DNA of 64,000 bases from Mycobacterium numidiamassiliense (GCF_900157365.1 NZ_FUEZ01000004.1:2219066-2283065), one strand, 5' to 3'; positions 1 through 9,281 are shown, counted from the first letter of the stretch. The notes: generated by a model from the letters alone, not told the origin. Numbers and translations are program-made.

Positions 1-1142
1 CGGAGCAGCAATTCGAGTGTTTCCGAACAAATCCGGTCGATGCGCCGCGTGGGCTCATCGATCACAAAGCCGCCCTCGCCACGGATGATATTGGCGGCCA
101 GCTCAGCGAACTCGGCGGTGCTGGCGCCCAGCGGCCTGCCGGGTCGCTCGATCAGGCCATCCGAATACAGCAGGATGCAGTCCCCGATGCCCAAGGTTTC
201 GGTGCGCACCGGAAAACCGGTGTGGCTGCCCAGCGGACCCGCGCCGGAGGGCTCCACGTAGCGCGCGTTCGCGTCGGCGCTCACCAACAACGGGGGTGGG
301 TGTCCGGCTGTGCAGTACTGGAATTCGCCTGTGGCGTAGTCGAGTGAGCCCACGCACAAGGTGGCCGACCTGGAGCCGGGCACATATTCGTGGAAGCGGT
401 CGACCGCCTCGAGTGCTTCGGTGACGGTGTGGCCCGCGACGATCTGCATCCGCAGCGCGGTGCGCAATTGCGACATCGCGGCCGCGGCCTCCACGCCATG
501 GCCGACGACGTCGCCGACGACGAGAACCAGCCGATCCCCGAGAGCTATCGCATCAAACCAGTCCCCGCCGGCCGCGGTGTCCTCCGCGGCGACGAGATAC
601 TCCGCGCTGACGTCGGCTCCGGGAACGACGGGCACCGAGGCGGCCAGCAACGCCTGCTGCATGACGATCGCGGAGTCGCGGACGTTGCGGTACCGAGCGG
701 ACAGTTCCTCCATGTGCGCCTCGGCGGCAAGACGGGCCTGCACGCGCTTCGTGACGTCATCGAAAATGATTTGCACACCCTCGATCGATCCGTCCGGTCG
801 GCGCCGCGCCGTGACGAGAAAGTCGAAGTACCTTTCCACGATTCCGGAACCTTCGAAATCGGCCTGCAGCCGCCACTCGGAGCCGGATTGCGATTCACCG
901 GTTTGATAAACCCGGTCGAGCATCTGGAAAATCTGCTGGCTGCCCAGTTCGGGATAGACGTCCTTCGCCAGCATGCCCACCGGCTCGGGGAAGGGATTCA
1001 GCGCGCGGTAAGCCCCGTTGAGTGCGACGAAGCGATGCTCGGGGCCTTCCAGGCCAATGAGCATGGCGGGGACATTCTCGAAGATGCGGCGCACATCGTC
1101 GGCCGCACCCACAGTTTTGTCCCAGTCCTTTTCGGCCACCAT
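1..1142 (-). CDS. PAS-SpoIIE (PP2C-type) serine phosphatase, 3' end outside window
   Basis: The minus-strand frame is open from an ATG at 1142, with AGGAGG nine bases upstream, to the window edge, giving about 380 visible residues. Residues 10-130 look like a PAS sensor domain (FENVPAMLIGLEGPEHRFVALN, then PDGSIEGVQIIFDDVT). A short helical linker leads into a SpoIIE/RsbU-type phosphatase domain with GGDWFD at residues 192-197, then GDVVGHG and YSDGLIE, which supply the metal-binding aspartates. Such enzymes dephosphorylate STAS anti-anti-sigma factors, and the STAS gene just upstream on the same strand is the obvious partner. Later domains, such as an HATPase kinase as in Rv1364c-like proteins, could lie beyond base 1. 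The input signal is unknown. Confidence 0.85.
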   Translation of the reverse strand, partial: MVAEKDWDKTVGAADDVRRIFENVPAMLIGLEGPEHRFVALNGAYRALNPFPEPVGMLAKDVYPELGSQQIFQMLDRVYQTGESQSGSEWRLQADFEGSGIVERYFDFLVTARRRPDGSIEGVQIIFDDVTKRVQARLAAEAHMEELSARYRNVRDSAIVMQQALLAASVPVVPGADVSAEYLVAAEDTAAGGDWFDAIALGDRLVLVVGDVVGHGVEAAAAMSQLRTALRMQIVAGHTVTEALEAVDRFHEYVPGSRSATLCVGSLDYATGEFQYCTAGHPPPLLVSADANARYVEPSGAGPLGSHTGFPVRTETLGIGDCILLYSDGLIERPGRPLGASTAEFAELAANIIRGEGGFVIDEPTRRIDRICSETLELLL

Positions 1143-1273
1143 ATGGCCGTCCCTCCTACGGAGCCTCCCTGCGGGCCTTTGTTATGGACCGAGTCAAAAT
1201 AATCTCAAATGCGCCGCCCTATTTGTCATGCGCAAGTAATCAGATTAGCAACGGCGGCCGGGTGAAGGGTGCA

Positions 1274-1756
1274 TCAGTTTGCTAACGAGGCCCGGACGGC
1301 GTCGTGACCGGGTCGTGGACTGGGCGGGGACGCAGCCGTCGACAGGGCGGAATCCGTGGTCGGGTGCAGCCGCAATTGGCCGTCGAGATTGCCGGCCCGG
1401 ATCAGCCGGGCGACCGCGGAGTCGCAGCTCACGAGGCGCAATTCGACCCCGCGGTCGCGGCACCGCTCCGCCTCGGCGGCCAGGACGGCGAATGCGCAGC
1501 AGCCCATGAAATCCAGTCCGGTGACGTCGACGATGAACGGGCCAGGCCCGTTGGCGACCGTGGCCGCCTCGCCGATCAGCTGGCGCCAGGTGTTCTCGTT
1601 GGAGGCATCGACCTCGCCGCCGGCCAGGACTATCACCGCAGCTCCATTGCGCTGGATCGTTGCCCGCAGGGTGCTGCGCGGATCGCTCAGCTCAGCGAGC
1701 AGCTGGGCGCTGAGCGTCGCAGGGGACAGGTACGACTCCACGGAAACCCTGTCCAT
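1274..1756 (-). CDS. STAS-domain anti-anti-sigma factor-like protein
   Basis: This is a protein of about 160 aa. The ATG at 1756 is preferred because GGGAG lies seven bases before it; a TTG at 1807 would add 17 residues. Residues 30-135 follow the STAS fold: a strand AAVIVLAGGEVDASN, then IVDVTGLDFMGCCAF and a helix, then VELRLVSCDSAVARLI. STAS proteins bind or release anti-sigma kinases according to phosphorylation of a conserved Ser. Here that position (about residue 86) reads G-C-C rather than D-S-S or G-S-A, so the phosphoacceptor seems to be lost. It lies 131 bases upstream of the PAS-SpoIIE phosphatase on the same strand and is probably co-transcribed with it. Confidence 0.75.
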   Translation of the reverse strand: MDRVSVESYLSPATLSAQLLAELSDPRSTLRATIQRNGAAVIVLAGGEVDASNENTWRQLIGEAATVANGPGPFIVDVTGLDFMGCCAFAVLAAEAERCRDRGVELRLVSCDSAVARLIRAGNLDGQLRLHPTTDSALSTAASPPSPRPGHDAVRASLAN

Positions 1757-1880
1757 CGCGCGCTCCCTAGTCGCCCCCCGGCGATGTCGTAAATCGATGC
1801 CCGTCAATAGCCGAAGACAGACCTTCGGATGACGCGCAGAGGTTCTTTTCTATAGCAAGGCCGAAGCCCGCGTCTACCGA

Positions 1881-1914
1881 CCCGCCGTTGACCAGGGCAG
1901 ACAACTGAGGCGGG
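1881..1914 (-). terminator. GC-rich hairpin downstream of amidohydrolase
   Basis: CCCGCC-GTTG (1881-1890) pairs with CAAC (1902-1905) and GGCGGG (1909-1914), with a three-base bulge. It starts 18 bases after the amidohydrolase stop on the minus strand. There is no T-tract, as is usual for mycobacterial intrinsic terminators. Its function is inferred from position. Confidence 0.4.
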
Positions 1915-1931
1915 CGCTGCTCAGGGTTCGA

Positions 1932-3137
1932 TCAGGCGGAGACCGGCTTCTTGGCCGGCTTGGACACCTTCATGAGCTTCATCAGGTTGCCGCCCATGAT
2001 TTTGGCCTTGTCCTCGTCGCTGAAGTCGGTCAGCTCGTCGACGAAGGTGATCGGGTCCTTGAGGCCCTCGGGGTGCGGCCAGTCCGATCCGAAGACCACC
2101 CGGTCGGTGCCGACCATCTTGACGATCTCGGCGAAGCGGTCCTCCCAGAACGGGCTGACGTAGACGCACCGCTTGAAGGTCTCGATCGGGTCTTCGGCGA
2201 ACGCCTGCGGCATCTTCTTGTAGACGCCCTTGAGGCCCCTGAACAGGGTCGGAACCCAGTCGGCGCCGTTCTCGATGGACAGGATCCGCAGGTCGGGATT
2301 GCGGGTCAGCGCACCGTGGCAGATCAGCGCGCCGAACGCGTCTTCGATGGGGCGGTGGCCCATCGCCAGGCTCCGGAAGGCGGTCGGTTTGAACGGCAGG
2401 AACTCGTCGCCGGGCTCCCAGATGTTGAGCAGCTCGGAGTATCCGCTGTCGGAGGCGTGCATCGATACCGGGATCTCGGCGCGCACACAGGCCTGCCAGA
2501 ACGGGTCGAACTCCTCGAGGCCGAACGACCGGCTGCCGCGGTAGCCGGGCACCGGTGCCGGGCGGACCAGCACGGTGCGCGCGCCGCGCTCGAGGCACCA
2601 TTCCAGTTCTTCGAGCGCGCGGTCCACGATGGGCAAGGTGATGACCGGGGTGGCGAAGATGCGGTCCTGGTAGTTGAACGACCACTGCTCGTGCATCCAC
2701 TCGTTGAGGGCATGGATGACGTCGTGGGTCATCTCCGGGTCGTCTTTCATGCGCTCTTCGACCAGGCTGGCCAGCGTCGGGAACATCAGGGCGTAGTCGA
2801 TGCCAAGTTCGTCCATGACCTCGAGGCGTGCACCGGGTTCGCGAAAGGCGGGAATGGCCTTCATCGGCTCGCCGAGGATCTCGCGGTAGCTCTTACCTTG
2901 CGAGCCGTTGCGGAAGTAGTCCTCCTGGGCGCCCGGCCGGGCCACCACCTCGAACGTCGGGTTGGGGATGTAGTCGCTGATGTGGCCGCGCACCACGATC
3001 TTGGTCCGACCGCGGACCTGAACGTAATCGATGACGTTCTTGCGCTTGTCCGGAAGGAACTTGGTCAGTGCTTCCTGCGGTTCGTACATGTGGTTGTCGG
3101 CGTCGAACACGGGGTACGGAAGCTCGCGAGAGGGCAT
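1932..3137 (-). CDS. Amidohydrolase family 2 (TIM-barrel metal-dependent hydrolase)
   Basis: The product is 401 aa. The ATG at 3137 has AAGGAG six bases upstream; a longer frame to 3194 lacks a better ribosome site. The N-terminus carries the amidohydrolase-2 signature FDADNHMYEP. Further metal or catalytic elements are ICHGALTRNPDLRILSIENG in the middle and VVFGSDWPHPEGL near the C-terminus, where the Asp is the usual catalytic base. The family includes decarboxylases and hydrolases of aromatic and cyclic acids (ACMSD-like), but the substrate cannot be read from sequence. The gene lies 79 bases downstream of a TetR-thioesterase fusion on the same strand, and a TetR-like palindrome at 3173-3191 sits just in front of it, which suggests local control. 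It is cytoplasmic, with no signal peptide. Confidence 0.82.
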   Translation of the reverse strand: MPSRELPYPVFDADNHMYEPQEALTKFLPDKRKNVIDYVQVRGRTKIVVRGHISDYIPNPTFEVVARPGAQEDYFRNGSQGKSYREILGEPMKAIPAFREPGARLEVMDELGIDYALMFPTLASLVEERMKDDPEMTHDVIHALNEWMHEQWSFNYQDRIFATPVITLPIVDRALEELEWCLERGARTVLVRPAPVPGYRGSRSFGLEEFDPFWQACVRAEIPVSMHASDSGYSELLNIWEPGDEFLPFKPTAFRSLAMGHRPIEDAFGALICHGALTRNPDLRILSIENGADWVPTLFRGLKGVYKKMPQAFAEDPIETFKRCVYVSPFWEDRFAEIVKMVGTDRVVFGSDWPHPEGLKDPITFVDELTDFSDEDKAKIMGGNLMKLMKVSKPAKKPVSA

Positions 3138-3172
3138 GGCGATCTCCTTGCAGAAGTCTGGGATTCTCAATT

Positions 3173-3191
3173 GTGGTAATGACGTTACCAC
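3173..3191. promoter_or_regulatory. Palindromic operator candidate (GTGGTAA-N5-TTACCAC)
   Basis: Perfect 7-bp arms surround TGACG, 36 bases upstream of the amidohydrolase start. It lies between that gene and the TetR-thioesterase fusion, the natural candidate to bind it. Binding is inferred. Confidence 0.5.
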
Positions 3192-3216
3192 CATTGCGGG
3201 GGCAGGTGTACACGGT

Positions 3217-4242
3217 CTACGGGCGCAATCCTGACGTTGGTGTCGCGCCGTTGATGATCGCGAAATTCACGGTCGCCGTCGCGGCGAGTTCGTCGCCGCC
3301 GTCGCCGTAGATGTCGATCTGCATGACCATCGCCCGGCGCCCGGCCCGCAACATCCGGGGCACCGCGAGCGCGGAACCCTGCCGGATCGGCCGCAGGTAG
3401 CGGATGAAGAGGTCGGCCGTCGTCATGGTGGTGCCGGGCTCCAGGAAATCCAGCCCGAATTGTCCGCCCGCCACATCGACCAGCGTGGCGATCAGGCCGC
3501 CCTGCAGCGCGCCGGACGTGTTGACCACATGCGGGCTCACCGGCATCGTCATCGCGAATTCGCCGTCGCGGGTCACTGGTCGCATCCCGATCTGGGCGAA
3601 CAGCTCGGCCAGTGAGGGCTGGGGCGCTTCGTCCTCGGTGTCGCGGATGCCCAGCGCCCGGCTGGCGAAGTCGTACAGCTGGCCGGTGTCGATCGGTGTT
3701 CCGTTCAATTCGCTTCCCAGCCAATGCAATCGCTGCGCGCCCATGATGGTCTGCATGACGATCGCGGCCGTTGCCCCGACGTCGAGGGCCGGGTTGAAGA
3801 CACCCTCGGTGATCCCTTGTCCGACGATGTGGCGAATCAGCTGATGCAACGGGGAGAGGACGCGGGCGTATTCGCGGGGACGGGTGTCGGCCAGATGCTG
3901 GTTGTACAGGTTCAGTGCCCGGTTCAAGCTGTCCTGCGTGCTGGATTCGGGTTGCTGGCTGAGGCGATCGATCACCAGCTTCAGCGCGGCGGTGCTGTCC
4001 AGGCCATCGATCTCCGAGCGCCAGGCGTGTACCGACTGAGCGATGGTCCGGTCGAACAAGGCGAGCAGCAGCTCGTCCTTGCTGCTGAAATGTTGATAGA
4101 ACGCCCGCAGCGAGGTCTTGGAGCGCGCGACGACCTCTTGCACGGTGAAGTCGGTGCGTCCGGTTTCGCCCAGGATCTCGACGGCCGTCTTGATGAAGCG
4201 GTCACCGCGCGTTGTTTCAACCTCGTCATTGACGCCGGTCAT
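3217..4242 (-). CDS. TetR-family regulator fused to a hotdog (PaaI-like) thioesterase domain
   Basis: The product is 341 aa, much longer than a usual TetR protein (about 200 aa). Residues 10-60 form a TetR helix-turn-helix (FTVQEVVARSKTSLRAFYQHFSSKDELL), followed by a helical ligand domain to about residue 190. The C-terminal 130 residues carry a hotdog fold: VVNTSGALQGGLIATLVDVAGG, then TTADLFIRYLRPIRQGSALAVPRMLRAGRRAMVMQIDIYGDGG. This matches acyl-CoA thioesterases of the PaaI/YbgC type. Both halves are in one uninterrupted frame behind GAAGGGG. The fused domain could sense or hydrolyse an acyl-CoA ligand, but this is inference. The gene is upstream of the amidohydrolase and probably controls it. 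Confidence 0.8.
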   Translation of the reverse strand: MTGVNDEVETTRGDRFIKTAVEILGETGRTDFTVQEVVARSKTSLRAFYQHFSSKDELLLALFDRTIAQSVHAWRSEIDGLDSTAALKLVIDRLSQQPESSTQDSLNRALNLYNQHLADTRPREYARVLSPLHQLIRHIVGQGITEGVFNPALDVGATAAIVMQTIMGAQRLHWLGSELNGTPIDTGQLYDFASRALGIRDTEDEAPQPSLAELFAQIGMRPVTRDGEFAMTMPVSPHVVNTSGALQGGLIATLVDVAGGQFGLDFLEPGTTMTTADLFIRYLRPIRQGSALAVPRMLRAGRRAMVMQIDIYGDGGDELAATATVNFAIINGATPTSGLRP

Positions 4243-4357
4243 GACGCTCGTCCCCTTCCTCCGCGCCGTGGTTGCGCTAGGAGAATGAGGTTACCGCTCG
4301 TGGCGAGATATCCGCGAAACCGGCCGACGGTGGGTCGGCGGGCGGCGGCTACGCTAC

Positions 4358-4639
4358 CTACTCCGGCGTCTCGCCCTGCCGCTTCTTCAGTTTGCTGTAG
4401 ACCACCGCGGCGCCGCCGACCGCGACGAGGACCGGCCATTCCACGACGGCGAACAAGCCGATCGCCGACGCGGCGACCACGGTGCGCCCGCGGATGCGGC
4501 CGTCCTTGATTCCGGTGCGGACGTCCCTGGCCGTGACCACGACGCCTTCGGCAATCGAGGTCCCGACCTTGCTGACCGTTGAAACGGTCTCGGTGGCAAC
4601 CGCATTCGCGGACTTAGTGGCGCGTTCGATGAGCGTCAA
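4358..4639 (-). CDS. Small putative membrane protein beside P-type ATPase
   Basis: About 93 aa. I prefer the TTG at 4639 because GGGAGG lies just upstream; the frame extends four codons further to another TTG that would bury this site. The N-terminal half is amphipathic and rich in Ser, Thr and Val. Residues 50-80 are hydrophobic (VVAASAIGLFAVVEWPVLVAVGGAAVVY), followed by a basic tail KLKKRQ. It is divergent from the P-type ATPase across a 175-base intergenic region. From memory, M. tuberculosis ctpH also has small membrane proteins as neighbours (Rv0424c, Rv0426c). The function is unknown; an accessory role for the ATPase is possible. Confidence 0.65.
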   Translation of the reverse strand: MTLIERATKSANAVATETVSTVSKVGTSIAEGVVVTARDVRTGIKDGRIRGRTVVAASAIGLFAVVEWPVLVAVGGAAVVYSKLKKRQGETPE

Positions 4640-4814
4640 GGGCCCTCCCAATTTCGAGTTGTCGAGCGTGTGGCCAATTATTCGCCGTCCGTTTGCCTTT
4701 CAGATTCTCTACGTCGCTTGCTGGATCCCCTGAGTCCATACGGTGAAGCGACACGTACATCCGCTGGAGTCTGCTGCGTGAGTCTGAAATGTCAAGCCGA
4801 ATTACTGCGAGAGG

Positions 4815-7800
4815 GTGACAAGCACAAATATGGTCATCGAGCCGATCTTTTCAGGGCTTCGGATGGTGGTCGCAGGCGGCGCAGCCGCGGCAGCTGAGCT
4901 TTTAGGTGGGGAACGTCCTCGTCGCCGGTGGTCGGGCAACGGTCGAGGATGGATTGAACTGCGGGTGCCCGATCAGTCTCGCTCGGCCGAGTACGCGGAC
5001 GTCGTGCAGAGGACGATTGGCAGCGCCCCGGGTGTCGCACGCACACAGGTGAATTGGCCGCTGTCGCGGCTGATCGTCGACATCGACCAGAACGGGCCGA
5101 CAGTCGACAAATTGGCGCTGATGGTGGAGGCCATCGAGCGATCGTTTGCCGAGACGGCCACTCCAGCTTTGATATCCGAGGGACCCACGCCCGAGGCGAG
5201 CGCCGGTCCGGCGGTGCTCGACATCCCCGGGGACGGCGCGGAGGTCGTCAACCGGTTGAGTCTGCTGGCGGCCAAGTTCGCGTCGCTGGGTGTGACGACC
5301 GTGTTGCAGGTGACGCGGACGCCCAGGTTGCCGCGGGCCTTTGCCGCCGCGACCACCTTCGCCGAGGCGCAGCCCGACGTTCGCAAGGTCTTCGAGCGCA
5401 CCATGGGCCGCGCCCGCGCCGACGCGGTGCTCGCATTGGGAACGGCCGTCACTCAATCGCTGGGTCAAACCCCGTCGGTGATCGTCGCCGACATCCTGAT
5501 GCGCAGCCTGCGACTCATCGAATCCCTTGCGGCCGTGGACGCCTGGCAGGAGCACGAACCCCAGCTGGCGATCAGCGCTGCTTGCGAGTCGGAGCCGGAA
5601 TCGTCGCGGCCGCGGCCGGTGCCGGACACGGCGGCCGAAAACTACGCGAGGGCTGCCACAGCCGCCGGCCTCGCCGGTGCCGTCGCGCTGTGCGTGAGCG
5701 GTGGCGCGGGGCTGGCCAGTGAGGCGGTGATCGTCGCGGCGCCGCGGGCACTCAACTACGCCCGCGAGTCGTTCGCCACCACCTTCAGCGCCGGCTTGAA
5801 TCGAAACCATCAGACCCTGGTATTGCGACCCGAGGCGCTGCGGCGCCTCGACGGCGTCGATGTTCTGATCATCGACCCCGCGGTGCTGGTCGGCGAAAGC
5901 CTGCGTGTCGCCGAGATCAACGGAGTGGACGGAGAACTCCACACGAAGGTATGGCAAAGCGCCCAAACCGATGTCGACGCCGGTCTGCTCGGTCCCGGTG
6001 TGCACAGCGGGTGCTCGCTGTCACCCGCACATCAACTGCCCGCCCTGCGGGACCTGGAAGTCGTCGTCTCGCGCAGCGCGGACCCCTTCGCCGAACCACT
6101 GCTGGCCGCGGCACGTTCCGCGGATCTCAAACTCGTTTCGGTTGACCAGGCCGACGCTGGCCACCTACGCGGGACCTTCGACGAACTCGTGCCGATCGGC
6201 GACGATGTCGATCGCGGAATCCACGACGCCGTGCGGCAATTGCAGGCGCAGGGCAAGGTCGTTGCCGTCGTCGGGCGAGACCTCCGGCATGCCTTCGCAG
6301 CCGCGGACATTGGGCTGGCGGTCTGGGCTACTGGCCAGCCGCCCGCGTGGACGGCGGACGTGCTGATACCGAACCTCAAGGTCGCCTGCCGGATCGTCGA
6401 CGCCATTCCCGCGGCTAAGTCGGCGGCGCGGCGCGGCGTCGAATTAGCGGCTGCCGGAACGGTTCTCGGGTCGCTCACGCTGCTGCCGGGGGTTCGGGCC
6501 GCCGGAGTTCGGCCGAGCATCGCGGCCGCCGCGCTCGCGCTGATTCCCGGATACATGATCGGGCGTGGGGTGACCAACCAGGCCGACCCGGACGCGGCCA
6601 CCGACATCGAATGGCATGCGCTGGACGCGGATCAAGCGCAGGAAAAGCTCCGCATCCTGCGCCCGGAGCTTGCCAACCGTGCCGCCGCGGAGGCCTCACA
6701 GCCGAAAACGGGATTGCGGAAGGTGGCCGCCAACTTTGCCGACAGCAGCAAAGACGTCGTCGAGGCAATGTGGCACGAGATGCAGGATCCGCTCACGCCG
6801 ATCCTCGCCACCGGGGCAATGGCCAGCGCGCTCGTCGGTTCTCCGATGGACGGTGCCCTCGTCGGAATCGTGCTCTTCGGCAGCGCCGGAATCGCGGCGG
6901 CGCAACGTCTCAGCTCGGATCGTCAGCTGAAGAAGATGCTCAGTGCCCAGACGCCGATGGCCCGCATCGTCACGGGGCCGGACCAGTTCGAGATGGTGGA
7001 TACCGGACAGCTGACGGTCGGAACGACCATCGAGGTCCGTGCCGGCGAGGTCGTTCCCGCGGACGCGCGGCTGTTGAGTGCGGTGGCCGCGGAGGTCGAC
7101 GAATCGTCGCTGACGGGCGAGTCGTTGCCCGTCACGAAGAATCCCGCTCCGACGCCGGGCCGCCCCCTGGCCGAACGCGCCTGCATGATTTACGAGGGCG
7201 CGACCGTGCTCAGCGGTGTGTGTCGCGCGGTGGTGGTCGCGGTCGGCGGCTCGACCGCCGCGGGCCGGGCCATGGCGCTGGCGCCTCGTCGCCGCGATGA
7301 GGTGGGGTTGCATGCCCAGCTGGCCGGCGTGACGGCGAAGGTGTTGCCGTGGACCCTGACCGGCGGCGCCGGCGTGGTCGCGACGGCATTGCTGCGGGGA
7401 TCGGGCATTCGGGAGGCGGTGACGAGCGGTGTGTACTGCGCGGTCGCCGCGGTGCCCGAGGGTCTGCCGCTGGTCGCGACCCTGGCCCAGCGCGAGGCGG
7501 CCCGACGCCTGACCGAACGCAACGTTCTGGTCAGGGCTCCGCGTTCGGTCGAGACGCTGGGACGCGTCGAGGTGGTCTGCTTCGACAAGACCGGGACGTT
7601 GAGTGAGAACCGCCTCGTGGTGACGTCGATCTCCGCGCAGCCGGACTTCGACGAGGACGTGATCCTCGAGCGCGCCGCGCTCGCGACCCCCGTGGCGATC
7701 CACGAGCACGCGCCGCTGCAGGCGACCGATGCGGCGGTCGTCAACCGTGCCGGATCTCAGCCGAAGCGCGACCGCGAGTTGCCTTTCCGGGCCGGGCGGG

Positions 7801-9257
7801 CCTACGCGGCCGGGCTGGACGGTCGCACGCTCGCGGTCAAGGGCGGACCGGAGATCGTCCTCTCGGCGTGCGTCGAGGGTCGCGACGACGCCGTCCGTGA
7901 AGCGCTGCTGGCCCACGTCCACGACATGGCCGCCAGCGGACTGCGGGTGATCGCGGTCGCCGATCGGCGGTTGACCGACGCCGAGCTCGCGATCGCAAAC
8001 GAGAAGGGTCTCGAACCGCTGTGTGGTGACGGGCTGCGCTTGCTGGGATTCCTCGGCATCACGGACACGCCGCGGGCCGACGCCAGGGAACTGCTGCTGG
8101 GGTTGGCGAAGCGCGACATCGGCGTGCGGATCATCACCGGCGACCACCCGGCCACCGCTCGCGCCATCGCGCGTGAGATCGGCCTCGACGTCTCGGACGA
8201 TCGCATCGTCACCGGGGCCCGCTGGGAGCGGTTGTCGATCGCCGAGCGTGCGGAAGTGGTCAAGGACAACGTCATCTACGCGCGCATGTCTCCCGAGCAG
8301 AAGGTTCAGATCGTCCAGCAGATCAGCCAATCCGGGGTGATCACCGCGATGGTGGGCGACGGCGCGAACGATGCCGCGGCGATCCGCGCCGCGGCCGTGG
8401 GGGTGGGCGTGTCGTCGCACGGCAGCGACCCGGCTCGCGGTGCGGCCGACGTGGTCTTGACCGAGGGCCGCGTCGGAAGCCTCCTGGAGGCGATCGAGGA
8501 GGGTCATCGACTGTGGCAGCAGGCGCAGGCCGCCGTCGCGATGTTGTTAGGCGGCAACGCCGGCGAAGTGGCCTTCAACATGTACGGCACCATGGTGCGC
8601 GGGATCGCGCCGCTCACCGCCAGGCAGATCCTGCTGGTGAACATTCTGACCGACGTGTTCCCCACGACAGCGGTCGCGGTCAGCGCGGTGCGCAACATGC
8701 GGCCGCCCTCGCAGCGCGGCATCAACATGGACGACCTGTCCCACACCGTTGCTATCCGTGGCGCCGCAACGACACTGGGCGCGAGCCTCTCGTGGAGCAT
8801 GGCCCACTTGACCCGCCCCACCCCGCAACGCGCGGCGACGGTCGGATTGGTGGGCCTGGTCACCACGCAACTCGGACAGACGTTGCTGGAATCACGCGAT
8901 CCACTGGTGATCGGTACGTGCGCAGGAACATTCGCCGCGATGTTCGGCCTCATCACGACACCCGGCGTCAGTGGGCTCGTCGGGTGCGTTCCCCTCGGTC
9001 CGTTGGGCTGGATCGAAGGGGTGGCTCCGGCCGTCGGGTTGACCGTCCTCACGGCCGCCAAGCCGGACCTCTTGCTCCGGGCCGCGTCGATCATCGGTAA
9101 ACGTGTCACGAGGCATGCGGGCGACGCCGACCGCTACTTGACCAACGTGGTGTCGTCGGCGAGAACGTGGGTCCAGGACCTGCCCGGGTTGGACAACAGC
9201 GCGGTCGACGAAGACCGGGAACGGGCACCTCAACTAGCCCTCGCGCCAATCGGCTGA
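4815..9257 (+). CDS. Very large P-type cation-transporting ATPase, CtpH/CtpI type
   Basis: The product is 1480 aa, nearly twice the usual P-type ATPase. Core motifs are TGES at 767-770, VPEGLP near 880 in a membrane helix (typical of P2/Ca-type pumps), the phosphorylated Asp in DKTGT at 924, and GDGAND at 1181-1186. The C-terminal 250 residues are mostly membrane helices. The N-terminal 650 residues include an HMA-like segment (IELRVPDQSRSAEYADVV) and a second degenerate HAD-like region (VDVLIIDPAVLVGES). This doubled layout is characteristic of mycobacterial CtpH and CtpI. The ion is not established. The GTG at 4815 abuts GCGAGAGG, so the ATG at 4830 is a plausible alternative start. It probably exports a cation across the plasma membrane. 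Confidence 0.85.
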   Translation: MTSTNMVIEPIFSGLRMVVAGGAAAAAELLGGERPRRRWSGNGRGWIELRVPDQSRSAEYADVVQRTIGSAPGVARTQVNWPLSRLIVDIDQNGPTVDKLALMVEAIERSFAETATPALISEGPTPEASAGPAVLDIPGDGAEVVNRLSLLAAKFASLGVTTVLQVTRTPRLPRAFAAATTFAEAQPDVRKVFERTMGRARADAVLALGTAVTQSLGQTPSVIVADILMRSLRLIESLAAVDAWQEHEPQLAISAACESEPESSRPRPVPDTAAENYARAATAAGLAGAVALCVSGGAGLASEAVIVAAPRALNYARESFATTFSAGLNRNHQTLVLRPEALRRLDGVDVLIIDPAVLVGESLRVAEINGVDGELHTKVWQSAQTDVDAGLLGPGVHSGCSLSPAHQLPALRDLEVVVSRSADPFAEPLLAAARSADLKLVSVDQADAGHLRGTFDELVPIGDDVDRGIHDAVRQLQAQGKVVAVVGRDLRHAFAAADIGLAVWATGQPPAWTADVLIPNLKVACRIVDAIPAAKSAARRGVELAAAGTVLGSLTLLPGVRAAGVRPSIAAAALALIPGYMIGRGVTNQADPDAATDIEWHALDADQAQEKLRILRPELANRAAAEASQPKTGLRKVAANFADSSKDVVEAMWHEMQDPLTPILATGAMASALVGSPMDGALVGIVLFGSAGIAAAQRLSSDRQLKKMLSAQTPMARIVTGPDQFEMVDTGQLTVGTTIEVRAGEVVPADARLLSAVAAEVDESSLTGESLPVTKNPAPTPGRPLAERACMIYEGATVLSGVCRAVVVAVGGSTAAGRAMALAPRRRDEVGLHAQLAGVTAKVLPWTLTGGAGVVATALLRGSGIREAVTSGVYCAVAAVPEGLPLVATLAQREAARRLTERNVLVRAPRSVETLGRVEVVCFDKTGTLSENRLVVTSISAQPDFDEDVILERAALATPVAIHEHAPLQATDAAVVNRAGSQPKRDRELPFRAGRAYAAGLDGRTLAVKGGPEIVLSACVEGRDDAVREALLAHVHDMAASGLRVIAVADRRLTDAELAIANEKGLEPLCGDGLRLLGFLGITDTPRADARELLLGLAKRDIGVRIITGDHPATARAIAREIGLDVSDDRIVTGARWERLSIAERAEVVKDNVIYARMSPEQKVQIVQQISQSGVITAMVGDGANDAAAIRAAAVGVGVSSHGSDPARGAADVVLTEGRVGSLLEAIEEGHRLWQQAQAAVAMLLGGNAGEVAFNMYGTMVRGIAPLTARQILLVNILTDVFPTTAVAVSAVRNMRPPSQRGINMDDLSHTVAIRGAATTLGASLSWSMAHLTRPTPQRAATVGLVGLVTTQLGQTLLESRDPLVIGTCAGTFAAMFGLITTPGVSGLVGCVPLGPLGWIEGVAPAVGLTVLTAAKPDLLLRAASIIGKRVTRHAGDADRYLTNVVSSARTWVQDLPGLDNSAVDEDRERAPQLALAPIG

Positions 9258-9281
9258 TCGACCACAAGAAGAGAGGCAGAC

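Noticed and set aside
4720..4750. Possible DosR-type dormancy box before the P-type ATPase
   Set aside because: Only one half (TGGACT on the minus strand) fits; the second half does not match.
6696..8507. 603-codon open frame antisense to the P-type ATPase
   Set aside because: A shadow of the GC-rich codon pattern; no recognisable domain and composed mainly of Arg, Gly, His and Asp runs.
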